In this document: one piece after another, positions 8,276-16,956 of the stretch
How positions within the stretch are numbered: position 1 is the stretch's first letter
How the letters are laid out: the number at the start of each line of letters is the position of its first letter
From: Bifidobacteriaceae bacterium
GTDB lineage: Bacteria > Actinomycetota > Actinomycetes > Actinomycetales > WQXJ01
DNA length: 34,275 nucleotides
NCBI GenBank assembly: GCA_031281585.1
Contig: JAITFE010000154.1
Coordinates: 1 to 34,275, forward strand
Direction of reading: 5' to 3'
The notes under the pieces: generated by a model
Told to the model about the DNA's origin: nothing
The model's database searches: none
The model's input: only the letters and a program-made list of their open reading frames with translations
Program-made: the position numbers and the translations under genes

Positions 8276-8633
8276 GCGAGGTTCTCCTCTTGCCGTTCGT
8301 TCGGATTTCGGATCCCCTGGCGTGTGGCGCAGCGGCGCCGAACGCGCCTTCGATCCGCACGTGAAAACCTACGGACCGGTCCTTTCTGGGGCTTTTCGGC
8401 CCAGTTGCCGCCCAGTTAAGCCACCTCAGCGAGCGGGCGTCCCCCGCGCGACCAGCCCAAACACGCCTCCGGGCCAATGGAAACGCCACCAATTCGGGCG
8501 TTAGTCCGGCGCTCCCGGCCGCAGACAACGTCCCGGCGCGTCCGGACCGCGCCAACCCCACCGCCGATGCCGTCCGCCCAGGTTGGCGGCAGATCGCCAG
8601 AGTTCCCGCCGAACAGCCGCCATCGCCGCCGGT
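8276..8633. other. Upstream region of the amidohydrolase operon
   Basis: About 360 bases with no gene I can support. It should hold the promoter of the minus-strand operon and any operator of the GntR regulator, but I see no clear -35/-10 pair or palindrome. It contains one copy of a dispersed 14-mer (see the repeat at 8552-8586). Confidence 0.5.
8552..8586. repeat. Intergenic copy of dispersed 14-mer within a short hairpin
   Basis: CCGCCGATGCCGTC at 8561-8574 lies between CCAACC (8552-8557) and its reverse complement GGTTGG (8581-8586). The same exact 14-mer occurs at 29606-29619 and 29870-29883 on the plus strand and at 7425-7438 and 27456-27469 on the minus strand; one-mismatch copies lie at 22820-22833 (-), 29702-29715 (+) and 34042-34055 (-). 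This is the only exact copy outside a confident gene. Confidence 0.7.
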
Positions 8634-8894
8634 TTACGCGGTCAGGTCCGACAGCACCTCTGCCACGTCGTCCGTGAACGGAAGGCCGACCATTGCGTCG
8701 GACACGGACGCTGCCGCGCGCTCAAAATCCTCTTGGGAGAGCGGGTCGCCAAAACACTCAAGGCGGACGAACGGGCTGGTCGCAAAGGTCGAGCCGCCGT
8801 GCTCTTCGATCAAGCGCTCCACTTGGCCGCCCCACTGCGGGTCCGCCTCAACCGGGTGGACGACCAGGCAGGACTCGAGGTAGATCAGCTTCAA
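8634..8894 (-). pseudogene. Truncated PIN-domain toxin
   Basis: The frame gives LIYLESCLVVHPVEADPQWG, then TFATSPFVRLECFGDPLSQE and GLPFTDDVAEV, which matches the first half of a VapC-type PIN protein including the early acidic residues. It stops after about 86 residues; the second half (the DALHLA and TxD segments) is missing. The expected ATG is CTG (8888-8886) or TTG. The toxin is probably dead. It follows, and now reads in one frame with, a broken antitoxin gene. Confidence 0.65.
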
Positions 8895-9135
8895 GGCCTC
8901 GCGTTCGGCGTTGACCGCCGCCTCGTTTTCCGCACGGATCCGCTGTCGCGCACAGTTAGGATTCGCCGCCGCCAACACTGCGCGGCCGTGCCCGCGCCCC
9001 TCCGCCTTCACCGGCACCAATCGAACCTTGGGGAACACGAAGCGACTCGATGATGATCTCCTCGCCGGCCTTCGCCCGCCGGATCAACGAGGACAAGTTC
9101 TCACGGGCCGGATACACCCCCCAAACTCGCCGCAG
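8889..9135 (-). pseudogene. Frameshifted Phd/YefM-type antitoxin
   Basis: Two frames carry the halves of one antitoxin. The first reads GVYPARENLSSLIRRAKAGE then EIII (about 9115-9055), the classic Phd/YefM DNA-binding opening; the second, entered near 9040, reads RLVPVKAEGRGHGRAVLAAA and runs straight into the PIN remnant. The start codon also seems lost (CTG at 9135). A frameshift and a lost start together with a truncated toxin indicate a decayed module. Confidence 0.6.
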
Positions 9136-9230
9136 TCCCGTTATGCCTGATCCCGTCGTCAGCCACCACGGGGCACCCGAGGGGCTGGGGAGGAGGTTCG
9201 AAAACCTCACTAGCCCCAGCATAAAGCAAG

Positions 9231-9276
9231 CCCCCACCCGCCAATTCCTGCCTGCCAGGAACCGGTCGGGTGGGGG
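9231..9276 (-). terminator. Strong intrinsic terminator after the peptide gene
   Basis: CCCCCACCCG (9231-9240) pairs perfectly with CGGGTGGGGG (9267-9276), and the loop holds a second small stem (CCTG/CAGG). Read on the minus strand the hairpin is followed by TTGCTTT. It ends 13 bp past the 52-aa peptide gene and closes the ATP-grasp/peptide transcript. Confidence 0.75.
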
Positions 9277-9288
9277 ACTGCGCTGGGT

Positions 9289-9447
9289 CTATTTATGATC
9301 ATCTACACGGACGCCCCCCTGCTTACCAGGGTTTGCGCACATCGTCGGAGTGTTTCCCATGTCCACAATCGGATCACTCATCTCGCGCACTTCCCCACAG
9401 AGCGCGCCAAAAGTCTCAACAGGTTCCAATACCGCTGTCGCCATCAT
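9289..9447 (-). CDS. 52-aa candidate RiPP (graspetide-type) precursor peptide
   Basis: A small frame with an excellent ribosome-binding site: GGGAGGTG stands 4 bp before the tandem ATG-ATG start. The product opens MMATAVLEPVETFGALCGEV and ends GKQGGVRVDDHK; it has two Cys (17 and 37), and its C-terminal third contains Asp49, Asp50, Lys42 and Lys52, the residue types that ATP-grasp maturases join as ester or amide crosslinks. It overlaps the last 32 bases of the ATP-grasp gene in another frame, and a strong terminator follows at once. Size, coupling and position fit a precursor peptide. I do not recognise a known leader motif, so the role is inferred from context. Confidence 0.6.
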   Translation of the reverse strand: MMATAVLEPVETFGALCGEVREMSDPIVDMGNTPTMCANPGKQGGVRVDDHK

Positions 9448-10417
9448 ATTCACCTCCCTTCAACAGAGTCGCCGCAATTGCAGTAGCAATTTCTGAGTTC
9501 AGCTGGTCATCGCGCGAGAACCACTGCCCCACGGGGTTGACCTCGAGAAATACGGTGTCACCGGCGCTGCTTTCGACAAGATCTATGGCGCCATAGACCA
9601 ATCCTAGCGCCGACATAGTCGCCTTCAGCTTGGCAACAGTATCGGTGTCGAGTAGCACCCTTGCGGACTTTAGCGTACCTTGCACCGATCGGTGACGACA
9701 GTCGACTGCGTCTTCGAGGCCTTCACCCGTTAGGCGTATAGCGAAGTACCTGCCGCCTACCCATATCACTCGGCATTCCGCCACTTTGCGCACAAATCGT
9801 TGAAACTGGCACGGAGACCGGTCGACCAACTCAATGCGAGAGAGGAGTTCCGAGTCGACCAGGGTCGTTAACGTCTCGCGCCACACCTCCCCATAATCGT
9901 AGTAATACGATTCTATCGGTTTGTACACGGTTGGGCCAGAACAGAATTCCTTTGCCTTGTCACTCGAGTTTGTGACGAGCGTCTTGGGGACCGTTAGACC
10001 GCAGGAGGCGGCGACAACCTGTTGCAGCAACTTGTGCCGCGCGCTTGCGATCGCCTCCGGCCGGTCAACCCAATGCTTTCTGCCCAGCAAGAGCCAGGTT
10101 GACTCAAGAACGTGCCGCAGATCACTTTCGGCCGCCGCCCGCTGAATCTTGTCGGTTATGCGAAAGTCGAAAACGAACGGTCGTCGATACCACACGGAAA
10201 CCATGCTCATAAGATCATTGGTGCAGCCGTTTTCGACTAGCCAAATGCTCGGCCCGTCGTGCGACAGTTCTATTGTCAACCGCTGTTTGCCGTTGCACAG
10301 ATCGTCGGTATTCATTCTCACAGGCGTTCCACCGAGGGCCTGAATCGATGACTCTACTAGATCACTGGTCGGGTGGTCGAGAGAATTGGTCAGCATTAAG
10401 ACCTGCTCGTTCGTCAT
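9416..10417 (-). CDS. ATP-grasp peptide maturase, MvdD/TgmB-like
   Basis: A 333-aa ATP-grasp ligase. The N-terminus (VLMLTNSLDHPTSDLVESSI, then RMNTDD) and the VWYRRP motif are hallmarks of the graspetide maturases (microviridin MvdC/MvdD and actinobacterial Tgm-type enzymes), which use ATP to crosslink acidic side chains to Lys, Ser or Thr of a precursor peptide. Further matches are GLTVPKTLVTNS, VYKPIES in the ATP site and the C-terminal metal-binding DLVESSAGDTVFLEVNPVGQ. ATG 10417 is chosen because the family domain starts there; the Shine-Dalgarno is weak. The likely substrate is encoded immediately downstream. G+C is clearly lower than in flanking genes, suggesting transfer. Confidence 0.82.
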   Translation of the reverse strand: MTNEQVLMLTNSLDHPTSDLVESSIQALGGTPVRMNTDDLCNGKQRLTIELSHDGPSIWLVENGCTNDLMSMVSVWYRRPFVFDFRITDKIQRAAAESDLRHVLESTWLLLGRKHWVDRPEAIASARHKLLQQVVAASCGLTVPKTLVTNSSDKAKEFCSGPTVYKPIESYYYDYGEVWRETLTTLVDSELLSRIELVDRSPCQFQRFVRKVAECRVIWVGGRYFAIRLTGEGLEDAVDCRHRSVQGTLKSARVLLDTDTVAKLKATMSALGLVYGAIDLVESSAGDTVFLEVNPVGQWFSRDDQLNSEIATAIAATLLKGGEYDGDSGIGTC

Positions 10418-11736
10418 CGTAAGGCCGACCGACCGTCTTGCCCAGCGGTGACCACCTGGCGGCTTCTGCGTTGGCTGCTGCGTGTCCCTACGTGTCGCAT
10501 CTCCCATAGGTTCTTGCCCGTGTGCGCGGCATAGGCACTACTACCGCAAGTTCGCGGGTACTCCGGAATGGCTGTGACGCCACTCGTTGTCGGACGCGTG
10601 TGACGCCAACCCGAGAGGTGTTTGCGGCGCGAAGACCCGTCTTCGCGATGGCGCATAATAGGCATTCTGCGTACGGATCCAGCGATTCCTCCGCGTACTG
10701 ATGATTCGCGATAAGCCCAAAAGCGCGCTGCGAAGACCGCAGGCCATTCCCGACTCGCCGTTCCGGAAACCTGCTCATCGGCCTCTACAGCACCAAGGCG
10801 CAAGGGTAATGCCCCCTTGCCTGCGTATTGCCAGCGCCTGGCGTGTCGCCCTTTGGATGATTGCCGTGCCGGATTCGACGTTACCCGGCGCGAGGCTTTC
10901 AAATGCCCTCGATAGGGCCTACAGTCGCCCGAATCAAATATACGCATGAACTGATAGGGGGTCGCGTGCCGCCGTTGAGGCGCTGCGAGCACCCATTGCC
11001 TGCCCTTGTGAATCTCTAGATCATCCCCTCCCAATTCGAGCGCAACCGCCCTGCAACTAGACTCTCCCGCGCATAGGGCGTTTGACAGACCACGGTCCCA
11101 GCTGTTCGCATCGGTGGCGTCTTTGATGGCTCGGCACCAGCCACCGCCAACTTCCGCCCGGCCGCGCACCTGAGCACCGACCGCGTCTTGATCCACTGCT
11201 GCTATTCGAAAGCAGCTCTGCGAACCCGAACTTCTCGGAGAAGTCCGGAAGCGATCAACTTCAACCCTCGGATCGTGTACATCTTCCAGGAATACCTCGC
11301 TTGGGCACCCGGCCCACCGGCCCACCGTGTGCAAAGCTTGGTCGGGCCGCGCGTATTCCGTCCGCGCTTCGCAGATCTGGCCATTCACTTCGTTCATAGA
11401 GCCTCCGTTGGGTTCACTCGCGCCAGGCAGATCACGGAGACAGCCGCCTCGGACGAACCATTCGATTACGTCGCCGAACTCAACATTCTCGCCGACCAAA
11501 TCCGCTGCCGCACCAAGCGGGCGATCTACCAATTCCGAAGTCGGAATATGCTCTGCGCTAATTGCCACAGGCCCCGCCGGCGACCTTGATACAATCGCGC
11601 CCGCCACCGCGCCGCTGTTCCTCAAGCGATTTCCACGAGCCACCACCATACCACCTAACTGCACGGCGACTTGGCTTCTTCGAGCCACAACCAAAGGCTT
11701 TGACCAATTCCTCCAGGCAGAGAGCAGCATTTCGGC
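10418..11736. other. Lower-G+C region without an intact gene
   Basis: About 1.3 kb between the RHS gene and the ATP-grasp gene. A 438-codon open frame exists on the minus strand (10414-11730), but its product is compositionally odd and matches no family I know, and RHS-like sequence shows up in other frames within it. I read the stretch as decayed RHS tip or immunity cassettes rather than a gene. The 5' part of that frame (LVDRPLGAAADLVGENVEFG, then DVIEWF) looks most protein-like and could be a remnant of an immunity gene. Confidence 0.45.
10595..10730 (-). pseudogene. Frameshifted RHS core remnant
   Basis: In one minus-strand frame the sequence reads GLIANHQYAEESLDPYAE, and in another, slightly downstream, NAYYAPSRRRVFAPQTPLGL followed by AS. 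Joined across the shift they resemble the RHS-associated core (ANQYADEESG...RYYDPxxGRFxxPDPLGLA). Broken core-plus-tip copies downstream of a full rhs gene in the same orientation are typical of RHS loci, where old tips are displaced by new ones. Confidence 0.5.
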
Positions 11737-14700
11737 CTAATTGCACCCACTGAAGATGGTCTCCCAGTATGACTTGCGAGTCTTTTGGGTATCCAGATTC
11801 CAGGATTGTTTGAAGACGACCGCAGTATGACACTGAAGTTGCCAGATCAGTTGCTGAGTGCAGTATTGGTTGCCGACTTTCCCGCAGTACTCTGCAATCA
11901 GATCGCGGGGAGAGCCCGGACTGAAGAGGAACAGCGTCAAGCGCCCTTGAGTGGTCGGCGTGACCCGAATTGTCGTTCCACCTTCACCGTTGTCCTTGAT
12001 AATCTCGATCTTGTCGATCAGGTGGTACGGAGTCGTAGACCTTTGGCGCGGGGATTCCTGATTCTGGATCTTCTTTCCTGTTTCGATGCCAGCCCGATCG
12101 AATAGATCCGTGGGAATGATCGATATCAAGTACCCTAGAAAGTCCCTGAATGTCGAAGGATTGTCGCCCACGAATTCGTGCCTTTGAACCGTCACGGGCC
12201 GCTCAAGAGTTCCTCGATACAAGTCAGCCTGAACCCAAGTCGCAAGTGTTGGTTGGTAGGTGCGCGCGTAGTAGTGGACCACCTGGTTGTCTTCGGGGTC
12301 GGTGCGTTCGCCGCTGTAGCCGAACCGGAGGTTCAGGTCCTTGAGTTGGATTCCGTAGTCCGTGTAGTCGGTGTCCTTGGTTTGGAGTTTGCCCTTTTCG
12401 ACCGTGCCCACAATTGAGTAGAGGGCGTCCTGGATGTACCACTCGGGCGTGCCCTTCTTGCCGACCTGTTGGCCCAGCAGTTCGCCGTAGGCGTCCCGAA
12501 GGTAGATTTCCGGGGTTTTGCCGTCCATGGCGTAGACCGGGTCCAGGCCGTCATGGGTCCAGGTCACATGCTCGGTCTTGAGGTCTTGGTTGACCACGCG
12601 GCCCAGCGCGTCATAGGTGAAGGTGACGGCGTGCTTGACGGCCAGTTTGTACTCGAGGGCGGTCAGCGAGGGGCTCCGCTCCTCCAGTTCCAGGGTCAGG
12701 TCCTCGCCGTAGGCGGTCAGGTGGTTCGCCTCGTCGTACTGATAACCCATCAAATTCGGCTTGGCGGTGCCGGTCTTGGTGCTGGAAAGGATCAGGTTCC
12801 CGGCCAGGTCCCAAGTGTTCGTGGTGGTGGCGATCTTCGTCTTCTTGCCACAGTAGCGGCGGGTCTGGACGGACTGGGTGAGCTGCCCGGCGGCATCGTA
12901 GGCGTTGTCCTGAACAATCCAATCGTCCTTCTTGACGGTGCTCGGGTCGTTGGGGGCGGTCCACTGGACGCGGTTGCCGACCGCGTCGTAAACGTAGGTG
13001 GACGGCAGCGCGCCGCCCTCGTCCGCGACCAACCGGCCCAGCGGGTCGTAGGCGTACGTGGCCGTGACCGGCTTGTCCTTGTCGACTTGGCTGGTGCGGG
13101 ACGCGACCAGGCCGGTGTCCGTGTAGGTGTACGCGAAGGACGCCAGTTGCTTGGCTTTCGCGCCCACGGTGGTCAGGGACGCGATCTGGCCGGTTGGCGT
13201 GTACGAGGTCGTCACCACGCTGCCGTCGCCTCGCGTGACGGCGGTCGGCTGACCGGCCGCGTCGTAAGCCACCGTCACCTGCCCGAGTTGGCTGTCAATC
13301 GCCGTGGTCTGGCCGGCCGCGTCCAGGGTGTAGGCCAGTTTCTCCCCGCCGGGCAGGGTCAGGGAGGTCCGGTTGCCCGCCGGGTCGTATCCGTAAGCCA
13401 AGGTGTGCCCGCCGGCGTCCGTGGTCGTGGTGACCCGCCGCAGCAGGTCGTACGCGGTCGTCACCGTGCCGGTGGCGTTGACCGCCAGCGTTTGGTTGCC
13501 GACCTCGTCATACGCGAACGTCTCAGCCTTGCCCGTCGAATAGGCGCGCTTGGTCAGATTCCCGCTCAGGTCGTACGTGTAATTGGCGGTCACGCCGGTC
13601 GCGGCCGTCTCGCTCGCCAGCCGTCCCGCCAAGTCCCAGCCGTACACCGTCACCCGGCCAATCTGGTCGGTCTCCTTGGACACCTGGCCGTTCGCGCCGT
13701 ACTCGAACGCGGTCACCCCGCCGTTGGCGTCCGTGATGGTCGCCAGCAGATCGCGCGGATCGTAGCCGTACTTGGTCGTCACATTCTGCTGGTTCGTGCT
13801 CGGCCCGCCCTCAACCGCGTTTTCCACAACCGACGCCAGGTTTCCGTTCGCGTCATAGCCATACCGGGTCACGATGCCGTCCGCGTCCGTCGCCCCAACC
13901 AGGTTTCCGCCCAGGTCGTAGGCCAGTTTGGTTTTGTGCCCGCCCGCGTCGGTGACCGCCACCGCGCGTCCGGCCTGGTCGTATTCAGTCAAGGTCTTCC
14001 GGCCCAACGGGTCGGTCACCGCCGTCACAAGCCCGCCCGCGTCCAACGCGTACTGCGTGGTGCGGCCCAGGCCGTCGGTTTCCGCCGTGACCCGCCCCAG
14101 CGCGTCGTAGACGGCTTTGCTCGTGTTCCCGTTCGGATCGGTGACGGCGACCTGGTTGCCTGCCGCGTCATAGGCGAACGCCGTCACCCCGCCCAACGCG
14201 TCAGTCTCCGCAGTCACCCGCCCGGCACCGTCCAAGGTGTACGCGGTGGTCGCGCCCCGCTGGTCGGTTTCGGCGGTCAAGCGCCCAGCGGCGTCATAGG
14301 CGCGCGCCACCACGCCCCCATCCGGGTCGGTGACCGAAACGACCTGGTCACGCCAGTCGTAGCCGTAGCTGGTGACCGCGCCCAACGGGTCGGTCACGGC
14401 GGTGATGCGGCCGGCCGCGTCATATGCGGCCGTGGTGACGCCGCCGTCGGGATTGGTGACCTGGGTCGCCAAACCGCGGGCGTCGCGGGCGTAGGAGGTC
14501 GTGAACCCGGCGGCGTCCGTCTCGGCTGTGACCCGCCCGGCGGCATCGTAGGCCGTCTTCGTGGTGTTGCCCCGGCCGTCGGTGATGGCTTTCGGCCGGC
14601 CCAACGCGTCAAGGCTGTAACCGGTCGCGTGGCCGAGCGGATCGGTGATCTTGACCAGCCGGTTTTCTTTGTCGTACCCGTACTTGGTGACCCCGCCGTC

Positions 14701-16956
14701 CGGGGCAGTGGTGGCGAGCAGGTTCAACTCGGTGTCGTACTGGTAGGCGGTGACGGCGCCCCGCTGGTCCGTCCACTTGACCACCTGCGCGTTCGCGTCA
14801 TACTCCCAGGCTTCCCAGGTGGCGTCCGCATAGGTTGTCTTGGTCAGATTGTCGTCCGCGTCATAGGCGTAGCTGGTCACCGCGCCCAACGGGTCCTTAG
14901 CCGAGGTCAGCCGATTCGCCGTGTCGTAGGTGTAAGAGAAGGTCGCGCCAGTCGGGTCGGTCACCGCAGTGGTGTTGCCCCGGCTGTCATAGGCGATGGT
15001 CGTGGTCTGACCCAATTCGTCAGTCACCGAAGTCACATCGCCGTTGGCGTTGTAGACGCTGGTGACGGTGGTTCCGTCCGGATTGGTCACCTTGGTCGGC
15101 AGACCTTGGGCGTTGACCTCGAACGCGGTTGACCGGTCCGCGCCGTCCGGGCCGCCTTGGTCCGTGGCCTTCACCACGTCCCCGGAATTGTTGTACTCCA
15201 GCGTTTGGACCGCGCCGGACGGGTCGGTGACCTTGGTCGGCAAGCCCGCCTGGTTGTACACATAGCTCGTCTTCGCGCCGGTCGGCGTCACCTCCGCGGC
15301 GGTCAGCGCGGTGTTCGTGTACTCCGTCAACGTCACCCCGCCCAAGGCGTCGACAACCTTGGTGACCTGCTTCAAATCGTTCCAGTGGTAGACGGTGACC
15401 GCGCCCGTCGCGTCGGTGAACGTGGTCGTCTTGGCCGCGTCGTCAAACACCAGGGTCCGGGTGTAGCCCATGGAGGTGGTCTGCTTGACCACCCGCGACT
15501 GCTGGTCGTAGGTGTTGCGCAACCACACCACCCCGTCCGCCCCAGTCTCCGAGGTCATCCGGTGGGCGCTGTCGTAACCGAAGCCTTTGACCCGGCCGGC
15601 GGGGCTTTCAAGCCGCACCAGGTCGCCGTCGTTCGAGTAGCCCAGCTTCCACACGGCGCCGCCCGGCCTGGTGAACGCCGTGATCCGGCCCTGGCTGTTG
15701 GTTGCGACCGCGACCGTTTGCCCCGCCTGATCCGTGATGGCGGACAGCTTGGGGAACAAATCGCCGGTCCCGTTGTAGGCGAGGCGGATGGTGTTGCCCT
15801 GGCGGTCGCGCGTCCACGTCAATGCGGCCCGGCCGGTGTCCTCATCCAAGGCGAAGCCCATCGACTCGTCGCCGCTGGCCGAAGTCCAGACCAACGCCGT
15901 GGCTCCGTCATAGCGCAACGTGGCGTAGGCGTCGCTTGGCCCCACGAATCCTCCGGAGCCGTTCGACTCGAACAGGAACGACCTTCCGTCGGCCAGCGTC
16001 ACCCCCGCCGAATCGTCGTCGAAGAGCTGCACGTAGCTGCCGTAGGCGAAGGACCATCCCGTGCCCACCTGCGAATCCAGGCCCGACTGGGCGTTGTAGT
16101 GCAAGGTGGTGTCGACGACCTGGGAGCCCACGCCCGTTAGCTCAAAGAGGGCCTCTGAAGTCACAAAGTTGCCGGTCGACATGGACACCGGGTCCGCCCC
16201 GTAGCGCAAGAAGTTCTGGTACCCCAGGTTGCGCAACCGGGCCAACTCATCCGCCGAGGGACGGCTGGGGTACTTCGAGCAACTGAGCCCGCGCGCCACC
16301 AACTCGTCCTGAATCGCCGCCGTGACGCCGTCCGCGATGTACCCGAAGCCGCGCCCTTCCGGATCAAGAATGACCTCGTGGTCGTAATTGTGGTCAAGGA
16401 ACAGCGCCTCTATCTGCGCGTATGGGAAGGGCAGACCCGAGTAGCCCGGGTACCACGGAGAGAGCGGCGCCGTGCCGACCCCCAACGTGGACGGGCGGCC
16501 GGTGAAAGCCGACACCTGATTCAGGAACTTGGCGGCGAAGCCGGCGTATTCGGGCGGCGCGTACGCCCTGGGGCCGCCGTCGGTCTGCACACCCCACGGC
16601 GAGCCGGTGAGGGCGTTGAACGCCACCGTCACCATAAGGTCGGGGTTGGCAGCCTCCGCCACCGCGCGCCTTGTCGCCACCGGCACCGTCGGCACGTTCG
16701 GATTGTCCCGTGTCAGCACCACATTCGCCTTGCAGTTATCTTGCAGGCGGGTCTTCACCTCGTTGGCCAGCCGAATGTTGAGCGGCAACTCTGTCACCAG
16801 CCCATAAGCGGGCCAGGTCACATGGGCCACGTCGTTGTCGGGGTCCAGCACAACGGTCGCGCGGGCGGCCGCCTCCACCGGCGCTGAAAGCATGAGGGTT
16901 GACGCCGCGACCGCGACCGCCGTCGTCATTGCTACTAAGAAACCGTGACGTCGCAT
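11737..16956 (-). CDS. Secreted RHS/YD-repeat protein with DUF2599-like C-terminal tip
   Basis: A 1739-aa protein. A signal peptide (residues 1-30, ending PVEAAA) is followed at about 33-240 by an Amidase_3-like fold; about 255-340 is a DUF6531-like entry segment (DPVSMSTGNFVTSEALFELT); about 390-1440 holds dozens of YD repeats of the form YDxxGRxTxxTDxxG; the RHS-associated core is at about 1545-1608 (FGYSGERTDPEDNQVVHYYA); and the last ~131 residues are a variable tip. RHS repeats form a shell around a C-terminal toxin. The tip ends QCHTAVVFKQSWNLD...SGCN, matching the CH/WNL/CN pattern of DUF2599. In the amidase part the Zn ligands look lost (LDPDND for LDPGHG, VAFNA for SIHAN). AAGGAG lies upstream of ATG 16956. 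G+C falls sharply in the tip. Confidence 0.9.
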   Translation of the reverse strand: MRRHGFLVAMTTAVAVAASTLMLSAPVEAAARATVVLDPDNDVAHVTWPAYGLVTELPLNIRLANEVKTRLQDNCKANVVLTRDNPNVPTVPVATRRAVAEAANPDLMVTVAFNALTGSPWGVQTDGGPRAYAPPEYAGFAAKFLNQVSAFTGRPSTLGVGTAPLSPWYPGYSGLPFPYAQIEALFLDHNYDHEVILDPEGRGFGYIADGVTAAIQDELVARGLSCSKYPSRPSADELARLRNLGYQNFLRYGADPVSMSTGNFVTSEALFELTGVGSQVVDTTLHYNAQSGLDSQVGTGWSFAYGSYVQLFDDDSAGVTLADGRSFLFESNGSGGFVGPSDAYATLRYDGATALVWTSASGDESMGFALDEDTGRAALTWTRDRQGNTIRLAYNGTGDLFPKLSAITDQAGQTVAVATNSQGRITAFTRPGGAVWKLGYSNDGDLVRLESPAGRVKGFGYDSAHRMTSETGADGVVWLRNTYDQQSRVVKQTTSMGYTRTLVFDDAAKTTTFTDATGAVTVYHWNDLKQVTKVVDALGGVTLTEYTNTALTAAEVTPTGAKTSYVYNQAGLPTKVTDPSGAVQTLEYNNSGDVVKATDQGGPDGADRSTAFEVNAQGLPTKVTNPDGTTVTSVYNANGDVTSVTDELGQTTTIAYDSRGNTTAVTDPTGATFSYTYDTANRLTSAKDPLGAVTSYAYDADDNLTKTTYADATWEAWEYDANAQVVKWTDQRGAVTAYQYDTELNLLATTAPDGGVTKYGYDKENRLVKITDPLGHATGYSLDALGRPKAITDGRGNTTKTAYDAAGRVTAETDAAGFTTSYARDARGLATQVTNPDGGVTTAAYDAAGRITAVTDPLGAVTSYGYDWRDQVVSVTDPDGGVVARAYDAAGRLTAETDQRGATTAYTLDGAGRVTAETDALGGVTAFAYDAAGNQVAVTDPNGNTSKAVYDALGRVTAETDGLGRTTQYALDAGGLVTAVTDPLGRKTLTEYDQAGRAVAVTDAGGHKTKLAYDLGGNLVGATDADGIVTRYGYDANGNLASVVENAVEGGPSTNQQNVTTKYGYDPRDLLATITDANGGVTAFEYGANGQVSKETDQIGRVTVYGWDLAGRLASETAATGVTANYTYDLSGNLTKRAYSTGKAETFAYDEVGNQTLAVNATGTVTTAYDLLRRVTTTTDAGGHTLAYGYDPAGNRTSLTLPGGEKLAYTLDAAGQTTAIDSQLGQVTVAYDAAGQPTAVTRGDGSVVTTSYTPTGQIASLTTVGAKAKQLASFAYTYTDTGLVASRTSQVDKDKPVTATYAYDPLGRLVADEGGALPSTYVYDAVGNRVQWTAPNDPSTVKKDDWIVQDNAYDAAGQLTQSVQTRRYCGKKTKIATTTNTWDLAGNLILSSTKTGTAKPNLMGYQYDEANHLTAYGEDLTLELEERSPSLTALEYKLAVKHAVTFTYDALGRVVNQDLKTEHVTWTHDGLDPVYAMDGKTPEIYLRDAYGELLGQQVGKKGTPEWYIQDALYSIVGTVEKGKLQTKDTDYTDYGIQLKDLNLRFGYSGERTDPEDNQVVHYYARTYQPTLATWVQADLYRGTLERPVTVQRHEFVGDNPSTFRDFLGYLISIIPTDLFDRAGIETGKKIQNQESPRQRSTTPYHLIDKIEIIKDNGEGGTTIRVTPTTQGRLTLFLFSPGSPRDLIAEYCGKVGNQYCTQQLIWQLQCHTAVVFKQSWNLDTQKTRKSYWETIFSGCN

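Noticed and set aside
10414-11730. 438-codon minus-strand open frame
   Set aside because: It matches no family, its composition looks like out-of-frame translation, and RHS-core motifs appear in other frames within it. I treat it as decayed DNA.
9290-12200. Prophage or insertion sequence as the source of the lower-G+C block
   Set aside because: No integrase, transposase, phage structural gene or clear attachment repeats are visible.
12469-15132. Very long plus-strand open frame (887 codons) opposite the RHS gene
   Set aside because: It is the antisense of YD-repeat codons; its product is Gly/Arg/Val-rich with no family, and the minus-strand frame has a signal peptide, ribosome-binding site and recognisable domains.
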